Source: Kitasatospora sp052076145 (GTDB lineage Bacteria; Actinomycetota; Actinomycetes; Streptomycetales; Streptomycetaceae). Taken from it: a stretch of 64,000 nucleotides of DNA. Position numbers and translations under genes: made by a program. Every line of letters starts with the position of its first letter. Within the stretch, counting starts at the first letter, position 1. The DNA lies in NCBI RefSeq assembly GCF_052076145.1, contig NZ_CP197246.1, positions 930,001-994,000 on the forward strand. Reading direction: 5' to 3'. Positions 24,499 through 32,098 of this stretch are shown here, in pieces. The notes under the pieces were generated by a model, which saw nothing but the letters and a program-made list of their open reading frames with translations, was not told where the DNA came from and ran no database searches.

Positions 24499-25413
24499 AT
24501 GGCCCACGTGCTCGGTCAGAACCAGTACGGCAAGGCGGAGAACCGCATCGTCCGCGTCTACCGTGACAGCACCCGTCACGAGATCAAGGACCTGAACGTC
24601 TCGGTCGCCCTCTCCGGTGACCTCGACGACGTCCACCTCACCGGCTCCAACGCCAACTGCCTGCCCACCGACACCACCAAGAACACCGTCTTCGCGTTCG
24701 CGAAGGAGTACGGCATCGAGTCGGCGGAGGCCTTCGGCATCACGCTGGCGAAGCACTTCGTCGACAACAACGAGCCGATCCACCGCGCCCGGATCCGGAT
24801 CGAGGAGTACACCTGGGACCGGATCAAGACCCCGGACAGTTCCTCGCGCTTCATCGGCTCCGAGGAGGTCGGGCACTCCTTCTCGCGCAACGGCGGTGAG
24901 ACCCGGACCTGCGAGATCACCTACGACGGCACCACCGTCCAGGTCATCTCGGGCCTCAAGGACCTGGTGGTCATGAACACCACCAACTCGGAGTTCTGGG
25001 GCTACATCAAGGACCAGTACACCACCCTGAAGGAGGCCTACGACCGCATCCTGGCGACCCAGGTGACGGCTCGTTGGAAGTACTCCTTCAGCGGCGCGGA
25101 GGGCGAGGCCCAGCCGAACTGGAACCGCTCCTACGCCCACGTACGCCGCCACATGCTGGAGGCGTTCGCCGAGACCTACTCGTACTCGCTGCAGCAGACC
25201 CTGCACGCCATGGGCACCCGGGTGCTGAACAACCGCGCCGAGGTGGACGAGGTCCGCCTGGAGCTCCCGAACAAGCACCACTTCCTCGTCGACCTGGAGC
25301 CCTTCGGCCTCAAGAACGACAACGAGGTGTACTACGCCGCGGACCGCATGTACGGCCTGATCGAGGGCACCGTGCACCGCGAGGGCGTCGTACCGGTCAT
25401 CCCGGTCGCCTGA
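24499..25413 (+). CDS. Urate oxidase (uricase)
   Basis: 304 residues, two T-fold repeats. The catalytic Lys-Thr-His residues can be placed in NQYGKAENRIV, PTDTTKNTVFAFAKEYG and LPNKHHFLVDL; NTTNSEFWGYIKDQYTTLKEAYDRI is the conserved second-repeat region. It oxidises urate to 5-hydroxyisourate and releases H2O2, which links it to the catalase at 14913. Good ribosome site (TTAGGAG) before the ATG. Confidence 0.97.
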   Translation: MAHVLGQNQYGKAENRIVRVYRDSTRHEIKDLNVSVALSGDLDDVHLTGSNANCLPTDTTKNTVFAFAKEYGIESAEAFGITLAKHFVDNNEPIHRARIRIEEYTWDRIKTPDSSSRFIGSEEVGHSFSRNGGETRTCEITYDGTTVQVISGLKDLVVMNTTNSEFWGYIKDQYTTLKEAYDRILATQVTARWKYSFSGAEGEAQPNWNRSYAHVRRHMLEAFAETYSYSLQQTLHAMGTRVLNNRAEVDEVRLELPNKHHFLVDLEPFGLKNDNEVYYAADRMYGLIEGTVHREGVVPVIPVA

Positions 25414-25664
25414 CCCAGCACCACCCCATGACTCCCGCCCGGCACCGCTGCACCCACCAGGCCCACAGCTCTGGACGGTACCGGACGGGCCCTTGCACCA
25501 CCTGTTTCTCCACCCCCACCAACCGGAGATCGTGCTCGCCTCGCGGCGGCCGGCCCGGGGAGCTGGAGAAGCCGCCCGGGGGACCCTTGCTCCGCCGTCC
25601 CGCCCCCGGACCCTCTCCAGCGCCGCGGGCGCGCCGAGAGCCACGAGCACAAGAGGGGCTCGAC

Positions 25665-27137
25665 ATGGCACTCCGCTTCACCCGTACCAAAGACGGCGGT
25701 TCCACCCCTTCCAGACCTTCGGGTCCGGACGGTGTGTCAACCAACCTCCCCGATGCACCGTCCGGACACGAAGTCCCCAGTGTCCACCCCGTGGACGAGC
25801 TGCTGCCCCCGGTGAAACTCATCAGCACCGGTCTCCAGCACGTCGCCGCGATGTACGCGGGCGTAGTAGCGCCCCCGCTCATCGTCGGGGCCGGCGTGGG
25901 TCTCACCCCCGCCGAGCTCGCCCTCCTGATCTCGGCCAGCCTGTTCACCGCGGGCCTGGCCACCCTGCTCCAGACGCTCGGCGTGTGGCGCATAGGCGCA
26001 CGGCTGCCGTTCGTGAACGGCGTCTCGTTCGCCGGGGTCGCGCCCATGATCGCGATCGCCAAGGAACACGGCCCGAAGGACGCCCTACCGGTGATCTTCG
26101 GAGCAGTGATCGTCGCGGGGGTCCTGTGCTTCCTCGCGGCACCGTACTTCTCCAAGCTCATCCGGTTCTTCCCGCCGGTCGTCCAGGGCACCGTGATCAC
26201 CCTCATCGGGGTGTCCCTGCTGCCGGTCGCGGTCAACTGGGCCCGTGGCGGTTCACCCGCCGCACCCGGTTTCGGCTCCATGCGGGCCATCGGACTCGCC
26301 GCGTTCACCCTCGCCGCGGTCGTCCTCTGCAACAAGCTGCTCCGCGGCTTCTGGCAGCAGCTCTCGCTGCTCGTCGGGCTCGCCGCCGGCACGCTGCTCG
26401 CCTTCCCCCTCGGTCTCGCCGACTTCGGCGCGGTGCGGGACGCGCAGGTCTTCGCGCTCCCCTCGCCGTTCCACTTCGGCGCCCCGATGTTCGACGCGGC
26501 GGCGATCACCTCGTTCTGCATCGTCATGGTGGTCTCGATGACCGAGTCCACCGCCGACATGCTGGCGCTGGGCCAGATCGTCGAACGCGAGGCGGACGAG
26601 CGCACGCTGACGGCCGGTCTGCGGGCCGACGGGCTGGCCACCGCACTCAGCCCCGTCTTCAACGGCTTCGCCTGCAGCGCCTTCGCCCAGAACATCGGGC
26701 TGGTCGCACTGACGAAGATCCGCAGCCGCTTCGTGGTCGCGGCCGGCGGCGGGATCCTGATCCTGCTGGGTCTCTTCCCGGTGCTCGGCTCGTTGGTGTC
26801 ACTGGTGCCGCAGCCCGTCCTGGGCGGCGCCGGGATCGTGCTCTTCGGCACGGTCGCGGCGAGCGGCATCCGGACCCTGGCGGAGGCCGGGATGGAGTCC
26901 AGCGGCAACACCATCCTGGTGTCCGTCTCGCTCGGGATCGGCATCGTCCCGATCGCCGTCCCGGACTTCTACGAGGCCTTCCCGGAGGCCGTCCGCACCC
27001 TGATGCACTCCGGGATCTCGGCCGGCTGCGTGATGGCCGTCCTGCTCAACCTGCTCTTCCACCACGTCGGTGCCGCCCGTAGGGCCCCAAACCCGGAGGC
27101 ACCCGGCGCGACGGTGCCAACGGCGACACCGTCCTGA
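25665..27137 (+). CDS. NCS2 family purine permease (uracil-xanthine permease type)
   Basis: 490 residues, about 12-14 helices after a 45-residue hydrophilic N-terminus. LISTGLQHVAAMYAGVVAPPLIVGAGVG is the classic UraA/XanQ/UacT start; TSFCIVMVVSMTESTADMLALGQI and NGFACSAFAQNIGLVALTKIRSR carry the NCS2 motif with the substrate-site Glu and Asn-Gly. It probably imports urate or xanthine. ATG 25665 follows AAGAGGGG. The gap from 25414 to 25664 shows no gene or obvious terminator, so read-through from uox is possible. Confidence 0.92.
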   Translation: MALRFTRTKDGGSTPSRPSGPDGVSTNLPDAPSGHEVPSVHPVDELLPPVKLISTGLQHVAAMYAGVVAPPLIVGAGVGLTPAELALLISASLFTAGLATLLQTLGVWRIGARLPFVNGVSFAGVAPMIAIAKEHGPKDALPVIFGAVIVAGVLCFLAAPYFSKLIRFFPPVVQGTVITLIGVSLLPVAVNWARGGSPAAPGFGSMRAIGLAAFTLAAVVLCNKLLRGFWQQLSLLVGLAAGTLLAFPLGLADFGAVRDAQVFALPSPFHFGAPMFDAAAITSFCIVMVVSMTESTADMLALGQIVEREADERTLTAGLRADGLATALSPVFNGFACSAFAQNIGLVALTKIRSRFVVAAGGGILILLGLFPVLGSLVSLVPQPVLGGAGIVLFGTVAASGIRTLAEAGMESSGNTILVSVSLGIGIVPIAVPDFYEAFPEAVRTLMHSGISAGCVMAVLLNLLFHHVGAARRAPNPEAPGATVPTATPS

Positions 27138-27139
27138 CC

Positions 27140-27177
27140 GGTCGGGGGCGCGTACCGCTCATTACGCGCCCCCGACC
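27140..27177 (+). terminator. 15-bp hairpin between purine permease and 8-oxoguanine deaminase
   Basis: GGTCGGGGGCGCGTA (27140-27154) and TACGCGCCCCCGACC (27163-27177) form a perfect 15-bp stem with an 8-nt loop, starting 2 nt after the permease stop and ending 21 nt before the next ATG. It would reduce read-through or protect the upstream mRNA. Confidence 0.85.
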
Positions 27178-27198
27178 CTCCCCCATAGGAGACACACC

Positions 27199-28581
27199 AT
27201 GGCAGTCCAGCCCCCGCCCGCCGACCAGCGGATCGTGATCGAGAACGTCGCGATCGCGACGGTCGACGCCAACGACACCGAGTACGCCCGCGGCCACGTC
27301 GTCGTGCTCGGCAACAAGATCGAGTCGGTCGGCAACGGCCCCGCCCCGCAGTGGCTGGACAACGTGGTGCGCCGGGTCAACGGCGAGGGCCACCTGATCA
27401 CCCCGGGCCTGGTCAACACCCACCACCACTTCTACCAGTGGATCACCCGGGGCCTGGCCCAGGACAACATCCTCTTCGACTGGCTGGTCGCGCTCTACCC
27501 GACCTGGGCCCGGATCGACGACAAGCTGGTGCACGCCGCCGCCCAGGGCTCGGCCGCCGCCCTGCTCAAGTCCGGCTGTACGACCGCCTCGGACCACCAC
27601 TACGTGTTCCCGAAGGACGGCGGCGACATCCTCGGCGCCGAGATCGAGGCCGTCCAGGAGCTCGGCATGCGCTTCACCGCGCTGCGCGGCTCGATGGACC
27701 GCAGCAAGAAGGACGGCGGCCTGCCGCCGGACCACGCGGTCGAGAAGACCGAGGACATCCTGATCGCCTCCGAGGCCGCCGTCGACAAGTACCACGACGC
27801 CTCCTTCGACTCGATGCTGCAGATCGCCATCGCGCCCTGCTCCCCCTTCTCGGTCTCCACCGAGCTGATGCGCGAGGCCGCCCTCCTCGCCCGCCGCAAG
27901 GGCGTACGCCTGCACACCCACGGCTCCGAGACGGCCGAGGAGGAGCAGTTCTGCAAGGAGCTGTTCGGCATGGGCCCGACCGACTACTTCGAGTCGACCG
28001 GCTGGCTCGGCGAGGACGTCTGGATGGCGCACTGCGTCCACATGAACGACTCGGACATCGCCAAGTTCGCCGAGACCGGCACCGGTGTCGCGCACTGCCC
28101 GTCCTCCAACGCCCGCCTCGCGGCCGGCATCGCCCGCGTCCCGGACATGCTGAAGGCCGGTGTCCCGGTCGGTCTCGGCGTCGACGGCACCGCCTCCAAC
28201 GAGTCGGGCGAGCTCGGCACCGAGCTGCGCAACGCGCTGCTGATCAACCGCCTGCACGGCCGCCCGGACGCGCTGACCGCCCGCTCCGCGCTGCGCCTCG
28301 GCACCATGGGCGGCGCCCGGGTGCTCGGCCGTCACAACGAGATCGGCTCGATCGAGGTCGGCAAGCTCGCCGACCTGGCGCTCTGGAAGATCGACGGCAT
28401 CATGCACTCCTCGATCGCCGACCCGGTCGCCGCCCTCTCGCTGGGCGCCCTGCCGCCGCTGGCGCTGCTGCTCGTCAACGGCAACCCGGTGGTCGAGAAG
28501 GGCCTGCTGACCACCGTCAACGAGGAGAAGATCGCCCAGGACTGCGCCCGCGCAGCCAAGGAGCTGGCCGCCCGCGGCTGA
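27199..28581 (+). CDS. 8-oxoguanine deaminase (amidohydrolase superfamily)
   Basis: 460 residues. Zinc ligands and active-site motifs: TPGLVNTHHHFYQWITRGLAQDNILFDWL (HxH), RLHTHGSETAEEE (His and Glu), WMAHCVHMN (His), GLGVDGTASNESGEL (Asp). The NTHHHFYQ...LFDWL combination is characteristic of 8-oxoguanine deaminases rather than guanine deaminases. It makes urate from 8-oxoguanine, feeding the uricase pathway. AGGAGA lies 6 nt before the ATG. It sits directly behind the hairpin at 27140. Confidence 0.9.
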   Translation: MAVQPPPADQRIVIENVAIATVDANDTEYARGHVVVLGNKIESVGNGPAPQWLDNVVRRVNGEGHLITPGLVNTHHHFYQWITRGLAQDNILFDWLVALYPTWARIDDKLVHAAAQGSAAALLKSGCTTASDHHYVFPKDGGDILGAEIEAVQELGMRFTALRGSMDRSKKDGGLPPDHAVEKTEDILIASEAAVDKYHDASFDSMLQIAIAPCSPFSVSTELMREAALLARRKGVRLHTHGSETAEEEQFCKELFGMGPTDYFESTGWLGEDVWMAHCVHMNDSDIAKFAETGTGVAHCPSSNARLAAGIARVPDMLKAGVPVGLGVDGTASNESGELGTELRNALLINRLHGRPDALTARSALRLGTMGGARVLGRHNEIGSIEVGKLADLALWKIDGIMHSSIADPVAALSLGALPPLALLLVNGNPVVEKGLLTTVNEEKIAQDCARAAKELAARG

Positions 28582-28669
28582 CCCACCCCGAAGACTCCGG
28601 GCCGCGCCTGGGACGGCGCGACACCCGGACTCCGCCCCCGCTCGGGAGACCGCGCGGGGGAACGGAGAG

Positions 28670-28702
28670 CAGCCCCGGACTCACGGCGAGAGTCCGGGGC
28701 TG
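28670..28702 (+). terminator. Terminator of the purine operon
   Basis: CAGCCCCGGACTC (28670-28682) and GAGTCCGGGGCTG (28690-28702) form a perfect 13-bp stem with a 7-nt loop about 90 nt after the deaminase stop and before the APC permease promoter. Confidence 0.85.
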
Positions 28703-28709
28703 TCACACG

Positions 28710-28736
28710 TGAACTTACGGGTAACTTGCGAGTAAC
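28710..28736 (+). promoter_or_regulatory. GlnR-like box upstream of APC permease
   Basis: Three 5-mers at exact 11-bp spacing: TGAAC (28710), GTAAC (28721) and GTAAC (28732), each separated by 6 nt. This is the GTnAC-n6-GAAAC half-site layout known for the actinobacterial nitrogen regulator GlnR. PhoP direct-repeat boxes are also 11-bp repeats, so PhoP or dual control cannot be excluded. Confidence 0.5.
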
Positions 28737-28805
28737 CCTCAAAAGAAGCTCTGGGAATCGGCTCCGGGGTTACCAAATCCCGGATGTCCGGGTTTGCTAC
28801 CCGTC

Positions 28806-30215
28806 ATGAGCACGGAAACCAAGCCCTCCAGCATCAGCCCGCCCACCCCCGGCGACGGCCACCTCCAGGCCGGTCTGAAGAACCGCCACCTCTCCATGAT
28901 CGCGATCGGCGGGGTGATCGGCGCCGGCCTCTTCGTCGGCTCCGGCGCCGGGATCGCCTCCACCGGCCCCGGCATCCTGCTGTCGTACGCGCTGGCCGGG
29001 GTGCTGGTCGTGATGGTGATGCGGATGCTCGGCGAGATGGCCGCGGCGGACCCGCAGAGCGGCTCGTTCTCGGCGTACGCGGACCGCGCGCTCGGCCGGT
29101 GGGCCGGGTTCACCATCGGGTGGCTGTACTGGTTCTTCTGGGTGGTCGTGCTCGCCGTCGAGGCGACGGCCGGGGCGAAGATCCTCAACGGCTGGCTGCC
29201 GGGCGTCCCGCAGTGGGCCTTCGCGCTGATCGTGATGGCCGTGCTGACCGCCACCAACCTCTTCTCGGTCTCCTCGTACGGCGAGTTCGAGTTCTGGTTC
29301 GCGGGCATCAAGGTGGTGGCGATCGCCGGCTTCATCGTGGTCGGCGTGCTCGCCGTGCTCGGCCTGCTGCCCGGCACCCACGCCGTCGGCGCCAGCAACC
29401 TGACCGGCCACGGCGGCTTCCTCCCGCACGGCGTCGGCGCGGTCTTCACCGGCATGCTGACCGTAGTCTTCGCCTTCATGGGCAGCGAGATCGTCACCCT
29501 GGCCGCCGGCGAGTCCGCCGACCCGGAGAAGGCCGTCAGCAAGGCCACCAACAGCGTGATCTGGCGGATTGGCGTCTTCTACCTGGGCTCGATCGCCATC
29601 GTCGTCACCCTGCTGCCCTGGGACTCGGCCTCGGTCAAGTCCAGCCCGTACGTCGCCGTGCTGGAGCACGTCGGCATCCCCGGCGCGGCGCAGCTGATGA
29701 ACGTCATCGTGCTCACCGCCGTGCTGTCCTGCCTCAACTCCGGCCTCTACACCGCCTCCCGGATGGCCTTCTCGCTCGGGCGGCGCGGCGACGCGCCCCG
29801 GGCCTTCGCCAAGGTCTCCGGGCGGGGCGTGCCGCGCACGGCGATCCTCGCCTCGGTGGTCTTCGGCTTCGTCGCGGTCTTCTTCAACTACACCTACCCG
29901 GACAGCGTCTTCCAGTTCCTGCTGAACTCCTCCGGCGCCGTCGCGCTCTTCGTCTGGCTGGTGATCTGCTTCTCGCAGCTGCGGATGCGCAAGATCATCG
30001 AGCGGGAGAGCCCCGAGCGCCTCACCGTCCGGATGTGGCTCTACCCCTACCTAACCTGGGCCACCATCGGCCTGATCGCCTTCGTCGTGGTCTACATGTT
30101 CACCGACCACGACGGCCGCATCCAGATGATCCTCTCGCTGGTGGCGGCCGCCGTGGTACTGGTGGCGGCCGCCGTCGTGGCCCGCCGCCGCCGGTCCGTC
30201 AGTGGTGGAAGCTGA
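28806..30215 (+). CDS. APC family amino-acid permease (GabP/AnsP-like)
   Basis: 469 residues with 12 helices. LKNRHLSMIAIGGVIGAGLFVGSGAGIASTGPGILLSYALAG and MRMLGEMAAADPQSGSFSAYADRALGRWAGF are the amino-acid transporter (AAT) signature, closest to GABA, asparagine or aromatic permeases. ATG 28806 has no ribosome site; TGCTAC at 28795-28800 could be the -10 of a near-leaderless transcript. The GlnR-like box upstream suggests nitrogen control. Its last 17 bp overlap the convergent lipase gene. Confidence 0.9.
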   Translation: MSTETKPSSISPPTPGDGHLQAGLKNRHLSMIAIGGVIGAGLFVGSGAGIASTGPGILLSYALAGVLVVMVMRMLGEMAAADPQSGSFSAYADRALGRWAGFTIGWLYWFFWVVVLAVEATAGAKILNGWLPGVPQWAFALIVMAVLTATNLFSVSSYGEFEFWFAGIKVVAIAGFIVVGVLAVLGLLPGTHAVGASNLTGHGGFLPHGVGAVFTGMLTVVFAFMGSEIVTLAAGESADPEKAVSKATNSVIWRIGVFYLGSIAIVVTLLPWDSASVKSSPYVAVLEHVGIPGAAQLMNVIVLTAVLSCLNSGLYTASRMAFSLGRRGDAPRAFAKVSGRGVPRTAILASVVFGFVAVFFNYTYPDSVFQFLLNSSGAVALFVWLVICFSQLRMRKIIERESPERLTVRMWLYPYLTWATIGLIAFVVVYMFTDHDGRIQMILSLVAAAVVLVAAAVVARRRRSVSGGS

Positions 30216-31374
30216 CCTCGGGGAAGGCCGACGACGGGCCGTCGAGCAGCGGCTGCGGGATGCCCCGCAGCTGCTGGTCGAAGAAGGCCGCGACGTAGCT
30301 GCGGGTGAGCTGCACCGACCGCTCGGCACCGATCGTGGTGCCGGGCGGCGAGGGGATGCCCACCTTCTCGGCGAGGACCGGTATGTCGGTGAAGCTGCCG
30401 TGGTTCGACCCGGCGACGGTGATCCAGCGCTTCCAGCCGTCCAGCTTCGCCCAGGCGTCCACCCAGCTCGGGTCCTGCTCGCCGCCCAGGTCGTGGTTGA
30501 CCATCAGGAAGGGGCGGCCGCCCAGGCCGGCGGCGGGGACGGGCTCGAACATCGTGCCGTCCAGGTTCACCCCGGCCAGCACCCGCTTGTCGGCGGCCAT
30601 CGTGGTGGAGGCAGCGGCGCCGCCGATGGAGTGCCCGGCCATGCCGATCCGGCCGGGGTCGATCATGTGGGCGTACTTCCAGGCCGGCTGGTGGTGGCCG
30701 GTCAGCTCGTCGATCACGAAGGACATGTCCTTCGCCCGGCTCTGCTCGATGACCCCGGGGCCACCGGCGGGAGGCGTGTCGCAGATGGCGCAGGTGAGCG
30801 TCTTCCCGTCGGGGAAGGTGGTGCCGGCGTTCTCGTAGGTGTGGTCGACGAGTGCGACGACGTAACCCCGGCTGGCCAGGTCCTCGGCGAGGCTGGTGAG
30901 TTCGGTGCGGGGCATCGTGAAGCCGGGCGAGAGCAGCACCAGCGGGTACCTGCCCGGCTGCGGGCGCGCGTCCGTGTGCGACCAGGTGCGGGTCTCGGTG
31001 AGCTGCTCGGCCGTGACGGTCGTCCCCGGGAGCTTCAGGTCCAGCATGGCCTGGGCCGCGCCGAGGGTCATGTACGGGGCGGGCCCGCCCGTCCCGGGCC
31101 GGGCGGGGTAGTACATCGACACCATCAGCTGGCGCGGCCCGGCTGACGGCACCCACGGGTCCGGCCGGTCCTTGTCGACCAGGTGCAGGATCTCGCGGCC
31201 GACCGCGTACTGGCCGGTCGGGCGGGGGAGGTCCGCGTGGACGGCCTCCGGCGCCGTGGCGGAGTGCGCGAACGTGGACGTGGGGACGGCGAGCGCCGGA
31301 GCCGCCGCGATCACGGGGAGCGGCAGGACGAGGGCGAGGACGGCAGCGGCGGCCGTGCGGCGGATTCTGTTCAT
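30199..31374 (-). CDS. Secreted alpha/beta hydrolase, PAF-acetylhydrolase/lipase-like
   Basis: 391 residues. The N-terminal MNRIRRTAAAAVLALVLPLPVIAAAPALA is a Sec signal peptide. The mature protein has YPLVLLSPGFTMPRTE (oxyanion region), the nucleophile elbow GMAGHSIGGAAAS, VNLDGTMF, and a C-terminal VAGSNHGSFTD with the catalytic His, as in the platelet-activating-factor acetylhydrolase/PET-hydrolase-like group. Substrate is probably a short acyl ester. ATG 31374 is chosen because it opens the signal peptide. Convergent with the permease by a 17-bp overlap. Confidence 0.85.
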   Translation of the reverse strand: MNRIRRTAAAAVLALVLPLPVIAAAPALAVPTSTFAHSATAPEAVHADLPRPTGQYAVGREILHLVDKDRPDPWVPSAGPRQLMVSMYYPARPGTGGPAPYMTLGAAQAMLDLKLPGTTVTAEQLTETRTWSHTDARPQPGRYPLVLLSPGFTMPRTELTSLAEDLASRGYVVALVDHTYENAGTTFPDGKTLTCAICDTPPAGGPGVIEQSRAKDMSFVIDELTGHHQPAWKYAHMIDPGRIGMAGHSIGGAAASTTMAADKRVLAGVNLDGTMFEPVPAAGLGGRPFLMVNHDLGGEQDPSWVDAWAKLDGWKRWITVAGSNHGSFTDIPVLAEKVGIPSPPGTTIGAERSVQLTRSYVAAFFDQQLRGIPQPLLDGPSSAFPEVSFHH

Positions 31375-31566
31375 GACCGCAACGCTAGAAGGCAGCACGG
31401 AAACTGACGTCCCCTCAGCGGTGTATCCCGTCCGGCCCCCGTCAGACCGGAGGTCTACGATCCGTCCGTCCACAGGACTACGGGTTCCCTACGGGTTGGC
31501 ATCTGCCGCAGGCACCTGGCAGGGTCTGCTGACACCCACAGACCATGATCGGGAAGGTGCGGGGAG

Positions 31567-32088
31567 ATGGCTGACATACGGATCGAGCCCTGGGCCGAGG
31601 GCAACCTCTGGCTGCTGCTGGCCAAGAACACCCCGGAGATGACGGCCCACCTCGGCGGCCCGGAGCCGGAGGAGAAGCTGGCCGAGCGACACCGCCGCTA
31701 CCTGGAGATGGGCGGCGCGGGCGGCGACGGCACGATGTTCAGCGTCGTCCGGCTCTCCGACGGGGAGACCGTCGGCACGGTCGGCTTCTGGAAGCGCGAC
31801 TGGCAGGGCGAGACGGTGTACGAGGCCGGCTGGGGCATCCTGACGCCCCACCAGGGCCAGGGCCTCGCGGTCGTCGCCGTCGCGGCGGTGGTCGAGGCCG
31901 CCCGCGCGGAGGGCAGGTACCGCAGCGTGCACGCGTACCCGTCCGTCCACAACGCGGCCTCGAACGCGGTGGCCCGCAGGGCCGGGTTCGCCCTGCTGGG
32001 CGAGGTGGAGTTCGAGTACCCGAAGGGCAGCTTCAAGCCGTGCAACGACTGGTGCCTGGAGTTGCGGGGGCCGTCGGCGGCGGGCTGA
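31567..32088 (+). CDS. GNAT family N-acetyltransferase
   Basis: 173 residues, RimJ/RimL-like. GGDGTMFSVVRLSDGETVGTVGFWKRDWQGETVYEAGWGILTPHQGQGLAVVAVAAVVEAA gives beta4 and the Q/RxxGxG/A acetyl-CoA loop (HQGQGLA). It ends with AFALLGEVEFEYPKG-like strands. GGGGAG directly precedes the ATG. Acceptor substrate unknown. Confidence 0.85.
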   Translation: MADIRIEPWAEGNLWLLLAKNTPEMTAHLGGPEPEEKLAERHRRYLEMGGAGGDGTMFSVVRLSDGETVGTVGFWKRDWQGETVYEAGWGILTPHQGQGLAVVAVAAVVEAARAEGRYRSVHAYPSVHNAASNAVARRAGFALLGEVEFEYPKGSFKPCNDWCLELRGPSAAG

Positions 32089-32098
32089 ACGAGGTGGC

